The position numbers and the translations under genes are program-made. Source: Mesorhizobium neociceri (GTDB taxonomy: Bacteria; Pseudomonadota; Alphaproteobacteria; Rhizobiales; Rhizobiaceae). From it: DNA of 64,000 bases. The notes below the pieces were generated by a model. The model saw nothing but the letters and a program-made list of their open reading frames with translations, searched no databases and was not told where the DNA came from. Positions 16,232 through 28,000 of the stretch are shown piece by piece; positions within the stretch are counted from its first letter, which is position 1; each line of letters begins with the position of its first letter. Location: NCBI RefSeq assembly GCF_013520985.1, contig NZ_JACDTY010000005.1, positions 248,001 to 312,000 on the forward strand. The letters are read 5' to 3'.

Positions 16232-17087
16232 CCGTCTCGACTGGGCCCTTCCGGACGACCCGCTCTTCGACTACTGCCTGTGGCCTTACAAGCCGGTGGC
16301 CGCCACCGCCGGCAAGCTGCGCTCCTCGACGCTGCTCTGGCAGTCGTTCGACGTGCTCGGCGCGCCGCCGCTGCTTGCCGAGATGGTGAATGCGATCAGC
16401 GCCGAGATCGGTCCGTTCAAGACTGTCTGGGGCGTCAAGCAGAAGGGCGCCGAATTCAGCTGGGAGCTTTATTTCTACGACTATGAGCGGCTGGAGCGCG
16501 AGGTCTCGATCGAGAGGGTGCTGGGCGCCCTGGCGCCCTACGCACCGTCGACGCTCTCTCTCTCACCGAAGCGGCCCTATTTCATGTTCTCGATCGATCT
16601 CGATGCAGCCCTTGGAGAGCGCAGGCGGAACATCGAGGAGATCAGCGTCTATCTCGGCAACCCAAGCGGCATGGTGTCGTCCGGCCTCTGCTACCAGCTC
16701 AGCGCTGCCGGCTTGCGCTTCGATAATCTCTATTATTTCTTCGATGCGAAGGACGATTGGGATGACATTGTCGGCAAGGTGGCGGCATCGGCGCATCTCG
16801 ATCTCGACGGCCTCGATGTCTCGTCTGTGCTGTGGCCTGAGCTGACGGATTGCGGGATCATCGTCGTCGCCAACAAGAAGTATAATGACGGCGTCTATTT
16901 CTCCCGCATCCGCATCGACCAGTTGATATGGTTTGTCGAAAGACTGGGCTATCCCGAGGCCATCCGCGCCTTCCTCGTCGCGCATCGGGCGCATCTCGAC
17001 CACATGCTCTATGATGTCGGCATCGATTATCGTATGATCGACGGCAGGGTGGAAATCCTCAAAAGCGCCTATTACGGCGTCGTGTAG
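16224..17087 (+). CDS. Uncharacterised protein, partner of the kinase fusion
   Basis: Protein of 287 residues with a GTG start preceded by AGGGG. I do not recognise the family. It has no signal peptide or membrane segment, so it should be cytoplasmic, and it is rich in aromatic strand segments (EFSWELYFYDYERLE, YFMFSIDLDAAL, RFDNLYYFFDAKDDW, VYFSRIRIDQLIWFVERLG). The end (AFLVAHRAHLDHMLYDVGID then a strand and YYGVV) aligns by eye with the end of the upstream kinase fusion (AFLSRIARQPLGHLSGGLG then DFATLYFG). A shared fold or heteromeric pairing is therefore possible. The 8-base overlap with the upstream gene and 18-base gap to the radical SAM gene place it firmly in the operon. Confidence 0.75.
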   Translation: MADRLDWALPDDPLFDYCLWPYKPVAATAGKLRSSTLLWQSFDVLGAPPLLAEMVNAISAEIGPFKTVWGVKQKGAEFSWELYFYDYERLEREVSIERVLGALAPYAPSTLSLSPKRPYFMFSIDLDAALGERRRNIEEISVYLGNPSGMVSSGLCYQLSAAGLRFDNLYYFFDAKDDWDDIVGKVAASAHLDLDGLDVSSVLWPELTDCGIIVVANKKYNDGVYFSRIRIDQLIWFVERLGYPEAIRAFLVAHRAHLDHMLYDVGIDYRMIDGRVEILKSAYYGVV

Positions 17088-17105
17088 ATTTCTGATGGGC
17101 GCTTG

Positions 17106-18044
17106 ATGTCGATCTACGACCACAGCAAATACGTCTCGCTGACGATGGAGTTCCGCTGCAACCTCAAATGCGTGCACTGCATGATCGAGGGCACGATGGA
17201 TCGCCTGGCGCCCGAAAGCGACGAAAGCTTTCACGATCTGCTCGCCCACAACAGACGCACACGGCAATGGACCGGCCTCATTCTCACCGGCTCCGAAATC
17301 ACGCTTCGGCGTGACCTTCCCGACCTTGCTCGCCAGGCACGCACGGCGGGCTTCGAACATGTCCGAATTCAGACCCATGGCATGCATCTGGGGCGGCGGG
17401 CCTACAGTCACAGTCTCGTCGAAGCCGGGATCGATGAATTTTTTGTGAGCGTCGCCGGAAGCGACGCTATAAGCCATGACACAATTACGACGGTCAAAGG
17501 ATCATTCGACAAGACCGTACTTGGACTCGAGATTCTCGACGAGTATCCAGATGTCGCGACCATCACAAACACTGTCGTGACCGAAGCCAGCTATCGACTT
17601 TTGCCAGCCGTAGTCGACAGGCTGGCGCATCTGAAGCGGCTGACCCAGATGGAGTTCTGGCTGTACTGGCCGATGGCCGAAACCGACGAAAAAGGCTTGG
17701 CTGCCAACTACTTGGATGTACTGCCCTTCCTCAAGGAAGCTGTGCGCCGGGCTCAAGCACTCGGCCGTTCAGTGGAAATAAAGAACTTCCCCGAATGCTT
17801 GCTCGGCGAAGATTCTTTACTTCTGGTTAACGATCAACCGCAGCTTTACATCGATCCGGCGTTCTGGGACGAATTCGCCAAGAATGGCTTCTATCAGTGC
17901 CCCTACAGGGACAATTGCGCCTCTACTCAATGCCTTGGGCTCAACACCGCCTATGTCAAAAGACATGGTGACCATGCCGATCGGCTGGTGCCGCTGAATG
18001 ATTGTTCAAAACAAGGTGTTGCCCTCGGGGAAACCATAGTCTAG
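17106..18044 (+). CDS. Radical SAM enzyme with C-terminal cysteine cluster
   Basis: Protein of 312 residues starting MSIYDHSKYVSLTMEFRCNL. The 4Fe-4S/SAM motif CNLKCVHC (Cys18, Cys22, Cys25) has the canonical CX3CX2C spacing; LTGSEITLRRDL is the following glycine-rich strand region (GGE-like motif). Near the C-terminus FYQCPYRDNCASTQCLG supplies three more cysteines, resembling a SPASM or twitch auxiliary cluster, and another Cys follows (LNDCSKQG). Such enzymes often modify peptides or proteins. Together with a PqqD-like domain in the nearby S2P fusion this suggests peptide maturation, which is inference. The sequence has visibly more A/T in third codon positions than its neighbours. I chose the ATG at 17106 over a TTG at 17103. 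Confidence 0.88.
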   Translation: MSIYDHSKYVSLTMEFRCNLKCVHCMIEGTMDRLAPESDESFHDLLAHNRRTRQWTGLILTGSEITLRRDLPDLARQARTAGFEHVRIQTHGMHLGRRAYSHSLVEAGIDEFFVSVAGSDAISHDTITTVKGSFDKTVLGLEILDEYPDVATITNTVVTEASYRLLPAVVDRLAHLKRLTQMEFWLYWPMAETDEKGLAANYLDVLPFLKEAVRRAQALGRSVEIKNFPECLLGEDSLLLVNDQPQLYIDPAFWDEFAKNGFYQCPYRDNCASTQCLGLNTAYVKRHGDHADRLVPLNDCSKQGVALGETIV

Positions 18045-18142
18045 TTCTAATAAAGAATTTCCTGAATCGCAGGAGAGATGAATCAGGCGGGGGCGCTTGA
18101 TGGCATTCCTTTTTCAGGGCGATGTGCTTTCGAGGTTGGGTA

Positions 18143-18925
18143 ATGGTTAAGCAACTGCTAATATATGAGCGCGCGGTACCAGTATCGTTCCGTAGCCATG
18201 GCGATTTGGCTGTCAGAACCGGCAACAATTTTTCCTTTGCGCGCGAGGTCAATTCGGTGCCGTTGATGGCCGCCGAATTTGCCAATGCCGCCGCCGAATA
18301 TTCGGTGGTTTTCGCAGGCCAGGGTGAAAACATCATTCCAGTCGTTTTGCTTGGCGTACGCGATGGCGAAAATCTCTTCGTCAACCCGGATGGATCCTGG
18401 GCAGGGCGCTACGTGCCGGCGTTCCTGCGCCGCTACCCCTTCGTCTTTTCGAGCACCGATGACGGCGCCAACTTCACGCTGTGCGTCGACGAGGAGTTCG
18501 AAGGCTGCAACCGAAAGGGTCGTGGCGAGCGGCTGTTCGATGGCGACGGCGAGCGCACGCTTTATCTGCAGAACGTGCTCGGTTTCCTGCAGGCCTATCA
18601 GGTGCAGTTCCAGCGCACGCAGACGCTGACCAAGCGCCTTAACGATCTCAACCTTTTCGAATCCATGCAGGCGCGTTTCACCTTGCGTGATGGCAAGGTG
18701 CTGACGCTGTCCGGTTTCTTCGCGGTCAACCGCGAGCGGCTGAAGGCGCTGTCGGGCGACCAGCTGGCGGAGCTTGCCAGGTCCGATGACCTGGAATTGA
18801 TCTATCTGCATCTGCAGTCGATGCGTCACCTGTCGGCGACAGCCGAACGAATGGGCGCGGGGGCGCTCAAGGGCAAGGATGACGTGCCCGAGCCGGAAAC
18901 GGCTCCGGAACCTGCGGACGCGTGA
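18143..18925 (+). CDS. SapC family protein
   Basis: Protein of 260 residues beginning MVKQLLIYERAVPVSFRSHG, with the SapC-type pattern: NSVPLMAAEFANAAAEYSVVF, VILL-like core (IIPVVLLGVRDGENLFVNPD), WAGRYVPAFLRRYPFVF, ERTLYLQNVLGFLQAYQ and a C-terminal LTLSGFFAVNRERLKAL. SapC was named from the S-layer protein gene cluster of Campylobacter fetus, where sapC lies with secretion genes; its biochemical role is not settled. The ATG at 18143 is preferred because GAGG lies seven bases upstream; a frame-internal ATG at 18122 lacks this. It lies directly before the giant repetitive surface-type gene, separated by a terminator. A role tied to that protein is inferred from position. Confidence 0.92.
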   Translation: MVKQLLIYERAVPVSFRSHGDLAVRTGNNFSFAREVNSVPLMAAEFANAAAEYSVVFAGQGENIIPVVLLGVRDGENLFVNPDGSWAGRYVPAFLRRYPFVFSSTDDGANFTLCVDEEFEGCNRKGRGERLFDGDGERTLYLQNVLGFLQAYQVQFQRTQTLTKRLNDLNLFESMQARFTLRDGKVLTLSGFFAVNRERLKALSGDQLAELARSDDLELIYLHLQSMRHLSATAERMGAGALKGKDDVPEPETAPEPADA

Positions 18926-18931
18926 TGTGTG

Positions 18932-18955
18932 GAGGGCGCAGCATTGCGCCCTTTT
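18932..18955 (+). terminator. Rho-independent terminator after the sapC-like gene
   Basis: AGGGCGCA-GCAT-TGCGCCCT is a perfect 8-base stem with a 4-base loop, followed by a run of T, six bases past the stop codon. It should end most transcription before the giant gene, implying separate or attenuated expression of that gene. Confidence 0.85.
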
Positions 18956-18987
18956 TAGTGCTTGGGCATTGGGACTGGGGCGTTCGA

Positions 18988-19005
18988 CGGCCGCAAGGGC
19001 GGCCG
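18988..19005 (+). other. GC-rich hairpin just before the giant gene
   Basis: CGGCCGC-AAGG-GCGGCCG forms a 7-base stem with a 4-base loop ending 21 bases before the ATG at 19027. It sits just upstream of the purine-rich GGACGGGGGGTGAG that should be the ribosome-binding region. It could influence translation or mRNA stability; that is inference. Confidence 0.45.
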
Positions 19006-19026
19006 ACGGACGGGGGGTGAGCCAAG

Positions 19027-22000
19027 ATGGCGTTTCCGTTCAAGTCGGAAGGTATTTCCGGTCGTCCTATCTCGCATAGGCGGGCGAAGCTTTCTGAAAT
19101 CCTGAAAGCCAAGCTGGCGCGGCTGGCCAAGGGCTCGCGCGTGCAGCGCGAACTCGCCGACCGCGTGCGGCTGATCTTCGACCCGCTCGAACCGCGCCTG
19201 CTGCTCAACGCCGATCTCAACGTCAATCTGGCAACCGACGGCCCGAGCGTCGACCATGAAATCCTGGTCCGGCTGCTCGAAGAGGTGCAGACTGTCAACA
19301 ACGTTGCCACCACCATCCAGCAGGTCCAGATCATCGACCAGACCGATGGCGGCAAGGTGCTGGCCTTCGGCGACCTCAGCACGATGAACAGCATCGCGAT
19401 TACCGGCGGTGCCGGTAACGACACGCTGAAGATCGACGAGGATTCGTTCGGCACGCATACGCTGGTGCCGGTCATCTCGTTCAATGGCGCCGGCGGCAAC
19501 GACAAGGTTGTGTTCGACAGCTCCGCCAACGCCGCCTGGATGCTGAGCGGCAACAATGCCGGCAGCATCGATGGCGCGCATGTCGACGTGGCCTTCACCG
19601 GCACGGAGAACTTGAAGGGCGCCGACGGCAACAGCGACACGTTCACGATCGCCGCCGCCGGCAAGCTCAGCGGCACGATGGATGGCGGCTTTGGCGGCCA
19701 CGATACAATCGTCTATTCAGGGGGCTTGACCGCCAGCAATGCGACGCTCGGCGCCAACGGCTCCGGCAAGGTCACCTTCGCCAATCCGAACGGCTCGACG
19801 CTCGCCTTCGAGAACATGGAGCCCTTCGCCGTCGGTGGCGGCGTGCTCGTCGTCGACCGTTCGGCGACGGTAGCTGCGGCAACCAACAAGAACGTCACCG
19901 TGCAGGCGAATGGCGCGAGCTCGCTGCGCGTGATCATCGACGGTGCCAATTACGATTCGGTGGCAACCAGCAAAGTCTGGCTCTATCTCGGCGACAGCGC
20001 CAATGTGACGACGCTGTCTTCCCTGCCCAGCGATGCCGGCTTCTCGCTGATGCTCGATGCCGGCGAGGAGATTGCCGTCAATTCGACCGTGTCGACCACG
20101 GGCAGCCTCGGCCTGAGCGCCGAAGACATCAACATCGGCGTGTCTGCAACCATTAGTGCGCAATCGATGGACTTCCGGGCCGTCGACTGGGCGCGCACGT
20201 CGCAGGATGCCGCCGGGATCGTGTCGACGCTCAGCGCGACCAGCGCCACCTCAGCGACCATCACCATCACCGGAAAGCTGACGGCCGTCGGCGCCGTCCA
20301 GGTGTCCTCGCACGCGTCGAACACCGTCAAGGCGCATGGCAAGGCACAAAGCAGCCTGCGCACAATCGCCGCGTCGCTGACCGACACATCGACGGTGTCG
20401 CTGGCAGCGACCGCTTCGCTGACCGGCTCGACTGTGAGCGCCACGGCCGATACCGACGTCGATGTCGATATCATCGTTACCCGCGTGCCGATCCCCAATT
20501 TCCTGGGACTGACCGAGGTCGTCATCCCCGACAGCGTCCTCAACCTGACCAGCATCTCGACCGATCTCATCAATGAGATCAAGGCGGTCTCGCCGACCAA
20601 TCCTACCGGCGCCTTCAGCACCGCTTCGCAGGCCTTCACCGACGCGCTGGCGCGTGGCGAGATCGTGGAGCAGGACCTCGAGACGATGGCGAAAAACGTC
20701 GTCGCCGGGTTCAGCAATTCGCAGGTTCATTCCGACGTCAACGTCACCAACACCACCAACGTCACCGTCGATGCGGCGGCCAAGATCGTCCAGAATGGCG
20801 GTACTGCGACTGGCACGGCCGAAGTGACGCTGGCGGCGAGCGACAACAGCCTCGTGCGCGTTTCGCTGCAGACCGAAAAAGACGCGCTGCTGCCGACCTT
20901 GTCCACCATCGTGGTGTTCTCGGCGCTCGATTCCGACACGCTGGTCCAGCGCACGACAGGCGTCACCGTCGGTCCGGCGACGGGCGTGGTATCGACGCAT
21001 CCGACAGTGATCGACGCCGACGGCAATGCCTCGATCGCCGCCGCCAACAGCGGCGAGGTGCGCAATGAAGTGGTTTCCGATTCGGTCGGCTCGGTCACCA
21101 ATGAAGCTTCGGAAGGAACCAAGGCGCTGGTGCGCGGCGTCACAGTGTTGGCAGGCGGCCTCGGCGTCACCGCCGACAGCAACACCACCTATACGTCAAG
21201 TAGCCTCGATGCCGAGAACCGGGTGACCGGCGACACATCGGCCGGGATCGACGAGAGCGTGGTCACCGCAGGCGCGGGCGGCGTGAGCGTCGCGGCAGCG
21301 GACCGTTCGACCATGGCGGCCTATGCCGAGCCATTCCAACCCAACATAACGCCGGCCGATGCACCGGCCAAGAAGCTGATCGCCAGGGTCAGCGTCATCA
21401 ATGAAGTGCTCAAGAACACGACAGCTTCGGTCGAGCAGTCGACCATCACCTCGTCCGGAACCGTCAGCGTCTCGGCCATCAACGCCACCAACATCGCCGC
21501 CTATGCGCAGTCGATCCCGCTCGAGGACGATGCCGCCGACGACCTGACCGATCCGCTCAGCGCCAAGAAGATCATGGGCGGCGTGCTCGCCGCCAACGTG
21601 GTCAACGGCTCGACCACGGCCTCGGTATCGCAAAGCACCGTGACCACCAGCAATGCGGCCGACGTCAAGGTTTCGGCGACCGACGACACGTTCATAGACG
21701 CGACGATCTTCGTCAACATCGACAGCCGCGGCAAGCTCGGCAGGCTGTTCAAGGGCGGCACCAAGTCGACGACCGGCCTCGAAGCGATGAATATCATCGG
21801 CTTCACGCTCGGCGACGGGCCGACGCTCAACGGCAACACGCTGGCCCTGCAGAAGGCAACGCTCGATGCCTTGATCGGCACGCAATTCTTCCAGCATGAA
21901 ACGCCGGTGCTGGTCAGCGCCAACGTCACCGACTCTGTCGTCGCGGCGGCCGGCGCACTGCTGGTCAGCGCGATGTCGAAGGGCGTCGCCAACACCACCG

Positions 22001-25000
22001 TCACCAACATCTCGAAGAACACGACGGATGTCGGCATCGTCAAGGCGGCGGCCAAGAACATGGCGGCCGTGCTTGCCAACAACCAGGTGAACCGGCTGGC
22101 GACCGCGACGATCGATGGCGGCGTGACCAAGAAGTCCGTCACCGCCGGCGGGGCGATCAATGTTTCGGCCAACGACGATTCGACGGTGCATTCGAACATC
22201 AAGATCACCGGCTCGGCCGAAGCCAGCAGCGACGGCGGCCTGCACAGCCTTGAGCGCTTCGTCGAAGACGGGCTCGGCGTGCAGCTGGTATCCGACCGCA
22301 AGCTAACCGACGGACTGACTGTGCCGCTCGCCTACGGCACCACGGTTGGCCTCGACTATGATCTGTCCACCGACGGCAAGAAGACGCCGCTCGACGTCAA
22401 CACCGGCGACATCGTCCTGTTGTCCTCACCGGGCAGCATCGGCCATCTCTACAAATATGTCGGCCTGGCACCCCATCACGTCGACTTCAAGGTCGCCGAT
22501 CCGGTCAACGATTTCACCAACGAGACCTACTGGGAGGAAATTCCCGGCGAGCCGGGCGATGTCTATACCTATCTCGGCGCCGACAATCCGTCTCTAGACC
22601 TGACCAAGGTCGATTTCACCGACAAGGATCTGTGGAAGCCGGATCTCGATTATTCGGTGATCACCGACAAATACAATCTGCGTCAGGCCAGCGCCGGCTC
22701 GACCGGCATCGCGATCGTGCTCAACGACGTGCGCGGCGGCGCCACGGCGCTGCTGACGCAGGCGACAGTGCATGCCGACACGGTTACGGTTTCAGCCGAT
22801 TCGGCCGGCACGATCGAGGCCAATGCCGACGTCTACAACAGCGCCAAGGGCGGCGGGCCGTTCGACCAGGACAAGCTGATGGAGCAGATCGCGCCGAAGG
22901 GCGCGAAGGGCTACATCTTCAAGAAACTTGCTTCCGCAGGCGGAACCAAGTCGCAAAGCGCGGTCGTCACCACCAATCTTATCCAGGGCGAGACCTCGGC
23001 CAAGATCGTCGATGCCACGGTCGGCACCGTTGCCGACAAGGTCGGCGCCGTCACCGTGCACGCCGAGAACAGCTCCTTCATCAATTCCGAGAATTCGACG
23101 GTCGCGACCGGCGAGGGCGCCAAGAAGGCGGCAGCCCTGCAGATCGCCAACAACACGATCGGCTGGGAGCGCAGCAACCTGCTGTTCAACACGCTCGAAA
23201 CGCTGCTTGGCGACGTGGTCGACAACATCGCCGAACCGGTCGGCGCCGGCGATACCCAGCTGCGCGAACAGCACCCGTTCGTGGTCGAGGCTTCGATCGC
23301 CAGTTCCAGCATTGTTTCGGACGCCGCGCTCGTCGTCGAGGCGATCTCGAGCGCAAAGATCGTCGCCACAGCCGACGCCAATGCCTCGGCGGCGTTCGAG
23401 GCGCTGGCGCAAGCGTCGTCGTCGACGCTCGGCATCGTCATCTCCGGCAACAAGGTCAGCAGTGGCGCGACGGCGAAGATCACCGGCGGCACGACGAACG
23501 CGGTAAGCGTCGATGTGCGTGCCCAGGACGCCGCTTCGATCGAAGCGACGACCAATCTCGGCGCCGACAACAAGGTGGAAAACACGCTTGGCACGGACGT
23601 TCTGAACACCATCGCCGGCAACGTCCTCGACGACATCAAATACACGACCAAATCCGGCACGCCGGCCATGATCCTCGGCGACCGTGTCCGGGTCGAAACG
23701 CCGGAAGTCGATCTCGACGAGGAGGGCGCCGTTGCGACCGGCGTCCAGATCACGACGGGTGATCGCGTCCAGAAGGGCGGTGCGATTTATCGCTATGTAG
23801 GCGGCGGTACACTCACCGACCTGACGGGCATCAACTTTGCCACCAATGCGAACTGGGTGAAGACGACGGGCGAGCCGGGCGCCGTCTATGAATATATGGG
23901 CGCCGACGGCACGGCGGTCACCCTCGGCACAACCAACCTCACCGATTTCGGCCTGTGGAAGAAGATCAACACCGAAGCCCTGCTGCCGGCCGAACTGGTC
24001 AAGACCGGGCTGTTGGCGGCCGGCGTCAGCAAGAAGATCGTCGACGGCAAGAGCAAGGCGCTGGGCGGCATCTTTGCCCGCAACCAGATCAACACCACGG
24101 TCGACGCCGAGCTCGTCTCCACCAGCGTCACCACCACCGGCGCGGTCTCGGTGACAGCCAAGCAGAGCGCCAAGATCACCGCCGTCGATACCAGCCACTT
24201 CGAATCGCTCAACGATTCCGGCAATGCGTCGCTGGCCGCCAGCGGTGTCTCGGTCGCCAACACCATTTTGGGCAGCACCACCGCCGCCGTGACCGACAGC
24301 ACGATCGCCAAGGGCACGGGTGCTGCTGCCAGCAACGACCTCACCGTTAGTGCGGTCAATGAAGCGACGATCGATGCGACTGCGCTCAGCGCCGCCTATG
24401 CCGGCGGCAAGGCCGCCAGCTTCGTGCTGTCCTTCAACGCCATCGGCTGGGAGCCGCAGAACATCTTCTTCGACGCCGCCGACACGCTGATCGGTTCGCC
24501 CGAAGTCAGCGAGGCGCTGGGTGGCGAAAATCCGTTCCAGACGAGCGCCTTCATCAAGAATTCGGATGTCGACATTGCCGGCAGCATCGCGCTTTCGGCC
24601 GACACCACCGCCGAGATCTCGGCGACTACAGGCAGCGAAGCCAAACAGGAGTGGAACAACGGATTTGGCGTTTCCGCCAAGTATGGCGCTTCGGGCATGG
24701 CCGCCGGCGTCATCCTCGCCAGCAACAAGGTCAGCGCCGGCGCTTCGGCCTATATCGACAACAGCGGGACCACCACCCGGCAGGTCGAGGCGGACGGCTC
24801 CATCAACGTCGAGTCGTCCAATGCGGCAAAGATTTCGGCCGACATCACCGTGGTGTCGACCGCGCTGCCGGAAAACACGCTCGACGCGCTGAAGGGCGCT
24901 GTCGGCAGGGCGGCCGACGAGCTCGGCGCCGGCGACTATGAATTCACCACCAAATCCGGCGTCAGGACGGTCGAGAAAGACGACAAGGTTCGTGTTGCGC

Positions 25001-28000
25001 TCGACTATCTGACCGCCGAGGTCGACCTCGACACGAAAGCGCCGGGCGATCCGCTCGACATCGTCCATGGCGACCTGGTCGAGAAGGGCGGCACCATCTA
25101 CCGCTATCTCGGGGCCGATCCCATCACGGCCAACACCGGTATCGTGCTAACCGACACGGCGACATGGAAGGCGCTCGACCTCAATTCGGGTGAGGTCTAC
25201 AAATACATCGGTGAGACGCCGCTTACCAACGTCAACCTCGGCAGCCACGACCCGCTGGTCGTCGACTATTCCGACACGACGAAATGGCAGCAACTGAAGA
25301 CCTCGGATTTCGAGGACATCTTCTTCCCCAATATCGGCAATGTCGTCACCACCAATGCCAAGTCGATCGGGCTCAGCATCGCCTACAATGACGTGCGCGG
25401 CGATTCCCAGGCTTACATCAAGAAAGCCACGGTCGATGCCGCCGCCGGCGACGTGAAGGTCGCGGCCAAGGGCGTTTCGACAATCACCGCCTACACCACC
25501 AACACCGTGTCGGCCTCGGGCGGCAGCGGCATAGACGGTTCGGGCAAGGTGCTCGGCTTCAGCGGCCAGATCGCCACCAATGTCGTGCTCGGCAAGACCA
25601 CCGCGACTGTCCAGGACAGCACGGTTACCGGCGGCGGCGATCTGGACGTCACCGCCGATAATGAGGCGCGCATCGACGCGCGCATGTATTCGTCCGGCTC
25701 TTCGGGCGCGACCGCGGCCGGCGTTACATTGGCCTACAATTCGGTCGGCTGGGACGCGCAGAACCTTTTGTTCAACACCATCGATACGCTGATTGGTGCG
25801 CCCTACATCTCCGACCAGGGCTTCGGTGACAATATCGGCGCCGGCGCCACCGCCTCGATCCTGAATAGTTCGGTCGACGTCGACGGCGCGATCGACGTGT
25901 CGGCGCTCAACAACGCCCAGATCAATGCCACGGTCAGCAATGCGGCGGTGACGGATTCCGCCGCCATCCACGGCGCTTCCGGTTCTTCCTATGGCGTCAT
26001 CATTTCCTCCAACAAGGTGTCGGGTGTCGCCAAGGCGACCATCGACAACACCGGGTCCACCGGCAAGACCATCGTCGCCGGCGACGGTGTCCAGGTCACG
26101 GCCAACGATTCATCGGGCGTCTACTCCAATTCGAAGCTGGTTTCGGACACGACGGTCAGCAGCGACGGCGGCGCGGCCATCATCCAGGAGACGCTGAACG
26201 ATCTCTACGATGCCGACTACGACACGAACCCGGATGACGGTCTTGGCACAAAGATCCGCACCATCAAGTTCGGCGACCGGGTGCGGCTGTCCGACGACTT
26301 CACCGGCAATGTTGTCATCAATCTCGACCAGATGCTGCCGCCGACGAAGTTCCCGATCAAGACCGACGATGCGGTGCAGTTCGAGGGTGCGGACGGCGAA
26401 GACGGCCCGATCTACCGCTATATCGGCGACGACGACATTATCGACCTCGAAGCGCTTGCCGCTGCCGGCGTCAACAATCTCGACCCGGCCGAGTGGATCC
26501 CGATCGGCGGCAATGACGGCAGCATCTACATCTATATGGGCGGCACGCCGGCCGAGATGGATCTGGCGGCGACCGACTTCTCCAATCTCGGCTTCTGGAA
26601 GGAAGCGCCGGAAGCCACGCTTCTGCTTCAGGATCTGAACCTGTCGGCGGCGCCCGCCAAAGCGGTCGGCGGCCTGATCGTCATGAACGACGTGCGCGGC
26701 GGTTCCAACGCCTCGATCAAGAACGCGACCGTGACCAGCACCGCTGGCGACGTCCAGGTGGTGGCGCTGGAAAGCGCCGACATCAGCGCCAAGGTCGATA
26801 CATCCGTCTCGGCCTCCGGCGGCAGCTCGGTCGACTGGGACGGCGACAGCAAGACCGGTGCGGCCGACACCAACCCGGCAACGACGCCGGGCACCACCAC
26901 GCCGGATCCGACGACGCCGGAAACGCCGGCCGACCCGAAGCAGGAGACGGTGAAGGACAAGGTGCTGGCCATCAACGGCACCATCGCCACCAACATCGTG
27001 CAGTCGAGCGCTACCGCGACCATCGAAAACAGCGATGTGACCAGCGGCGGCGACGTGGATGTCGCGGCCCAGAACGTTTCGTCGATCGTCGCCGACACCA
27101 AGAGCTCGGCCTACTCCAGCGGCGGCGACACTGTCGGCGTGACGATGGCCTTCAATTCGATTGGCTGGCAGGCGACCAACATCCTGTTCAACGGTGTCGA
27201 TGCGCTGCTCGGCGACGATTTGATCGCCGACGCTTTCGGCGGCCGCAACCCGGCGATGACGTCGGCTTCGATCATCGATTCCGAAATCGACGCCGACGGC
27301 GCGGTGTCGGTGACGTCAGACAACAAGGCGTCGATCGATGCCTCGGTCAGCAATGAGGCGACGTCCTCGGCAACCTCGATCTCCGGTACCAACGGCAAGG
27401 CCGTTGGCCTGATCATCGCCAGCAACAAGGTCGCCAGCGAGGCGACCGCCAAGATCGACAACAGCGGCTCGACGAGCCTCGAGGTCAACGGAGCCAGCGT
27501 CGAGGTTTCCGCGACCGACGATGCGTCGATCACCTCGCACGGCAACCTGCTGGCGTTGGCCGAGATCAAGAACGACTACGGCATCAGCGTGCTGGCCAAT
27601 CTGGCCAAGACGGCGCTGGGCAGCTACCAGTTCACCACGCAGTCCGGGGTGCAGACCGTCAATGACGGCGACCTTGTCTATATCGACGCCGACAAGGGCG
27701 ATGCGACGGCGGGCGAGACCTGGGTCTATGACGGTCCCGACGGCGCCATCGTCGACTTCTCGACCGAGGATTTCACGGGCAGCGAGTGGTCGAAATACAT
27801 CGTCAACGACGTCATTGACTGGGTGAACGACAACATTGTGCCGAGCCTGGCCGGCGGTGACGCCGTCGGCGTCGGCGGCATGGCGATCCGCAACGACATC
27901 GACAGCGGCGCATCCGCGACAATCAACGCGGCAACAATCATCGCCACCGGCAAAGTGCTTGTCTCGGCACTGCAGACCAGCGCCATTCTGGCCGACATCA

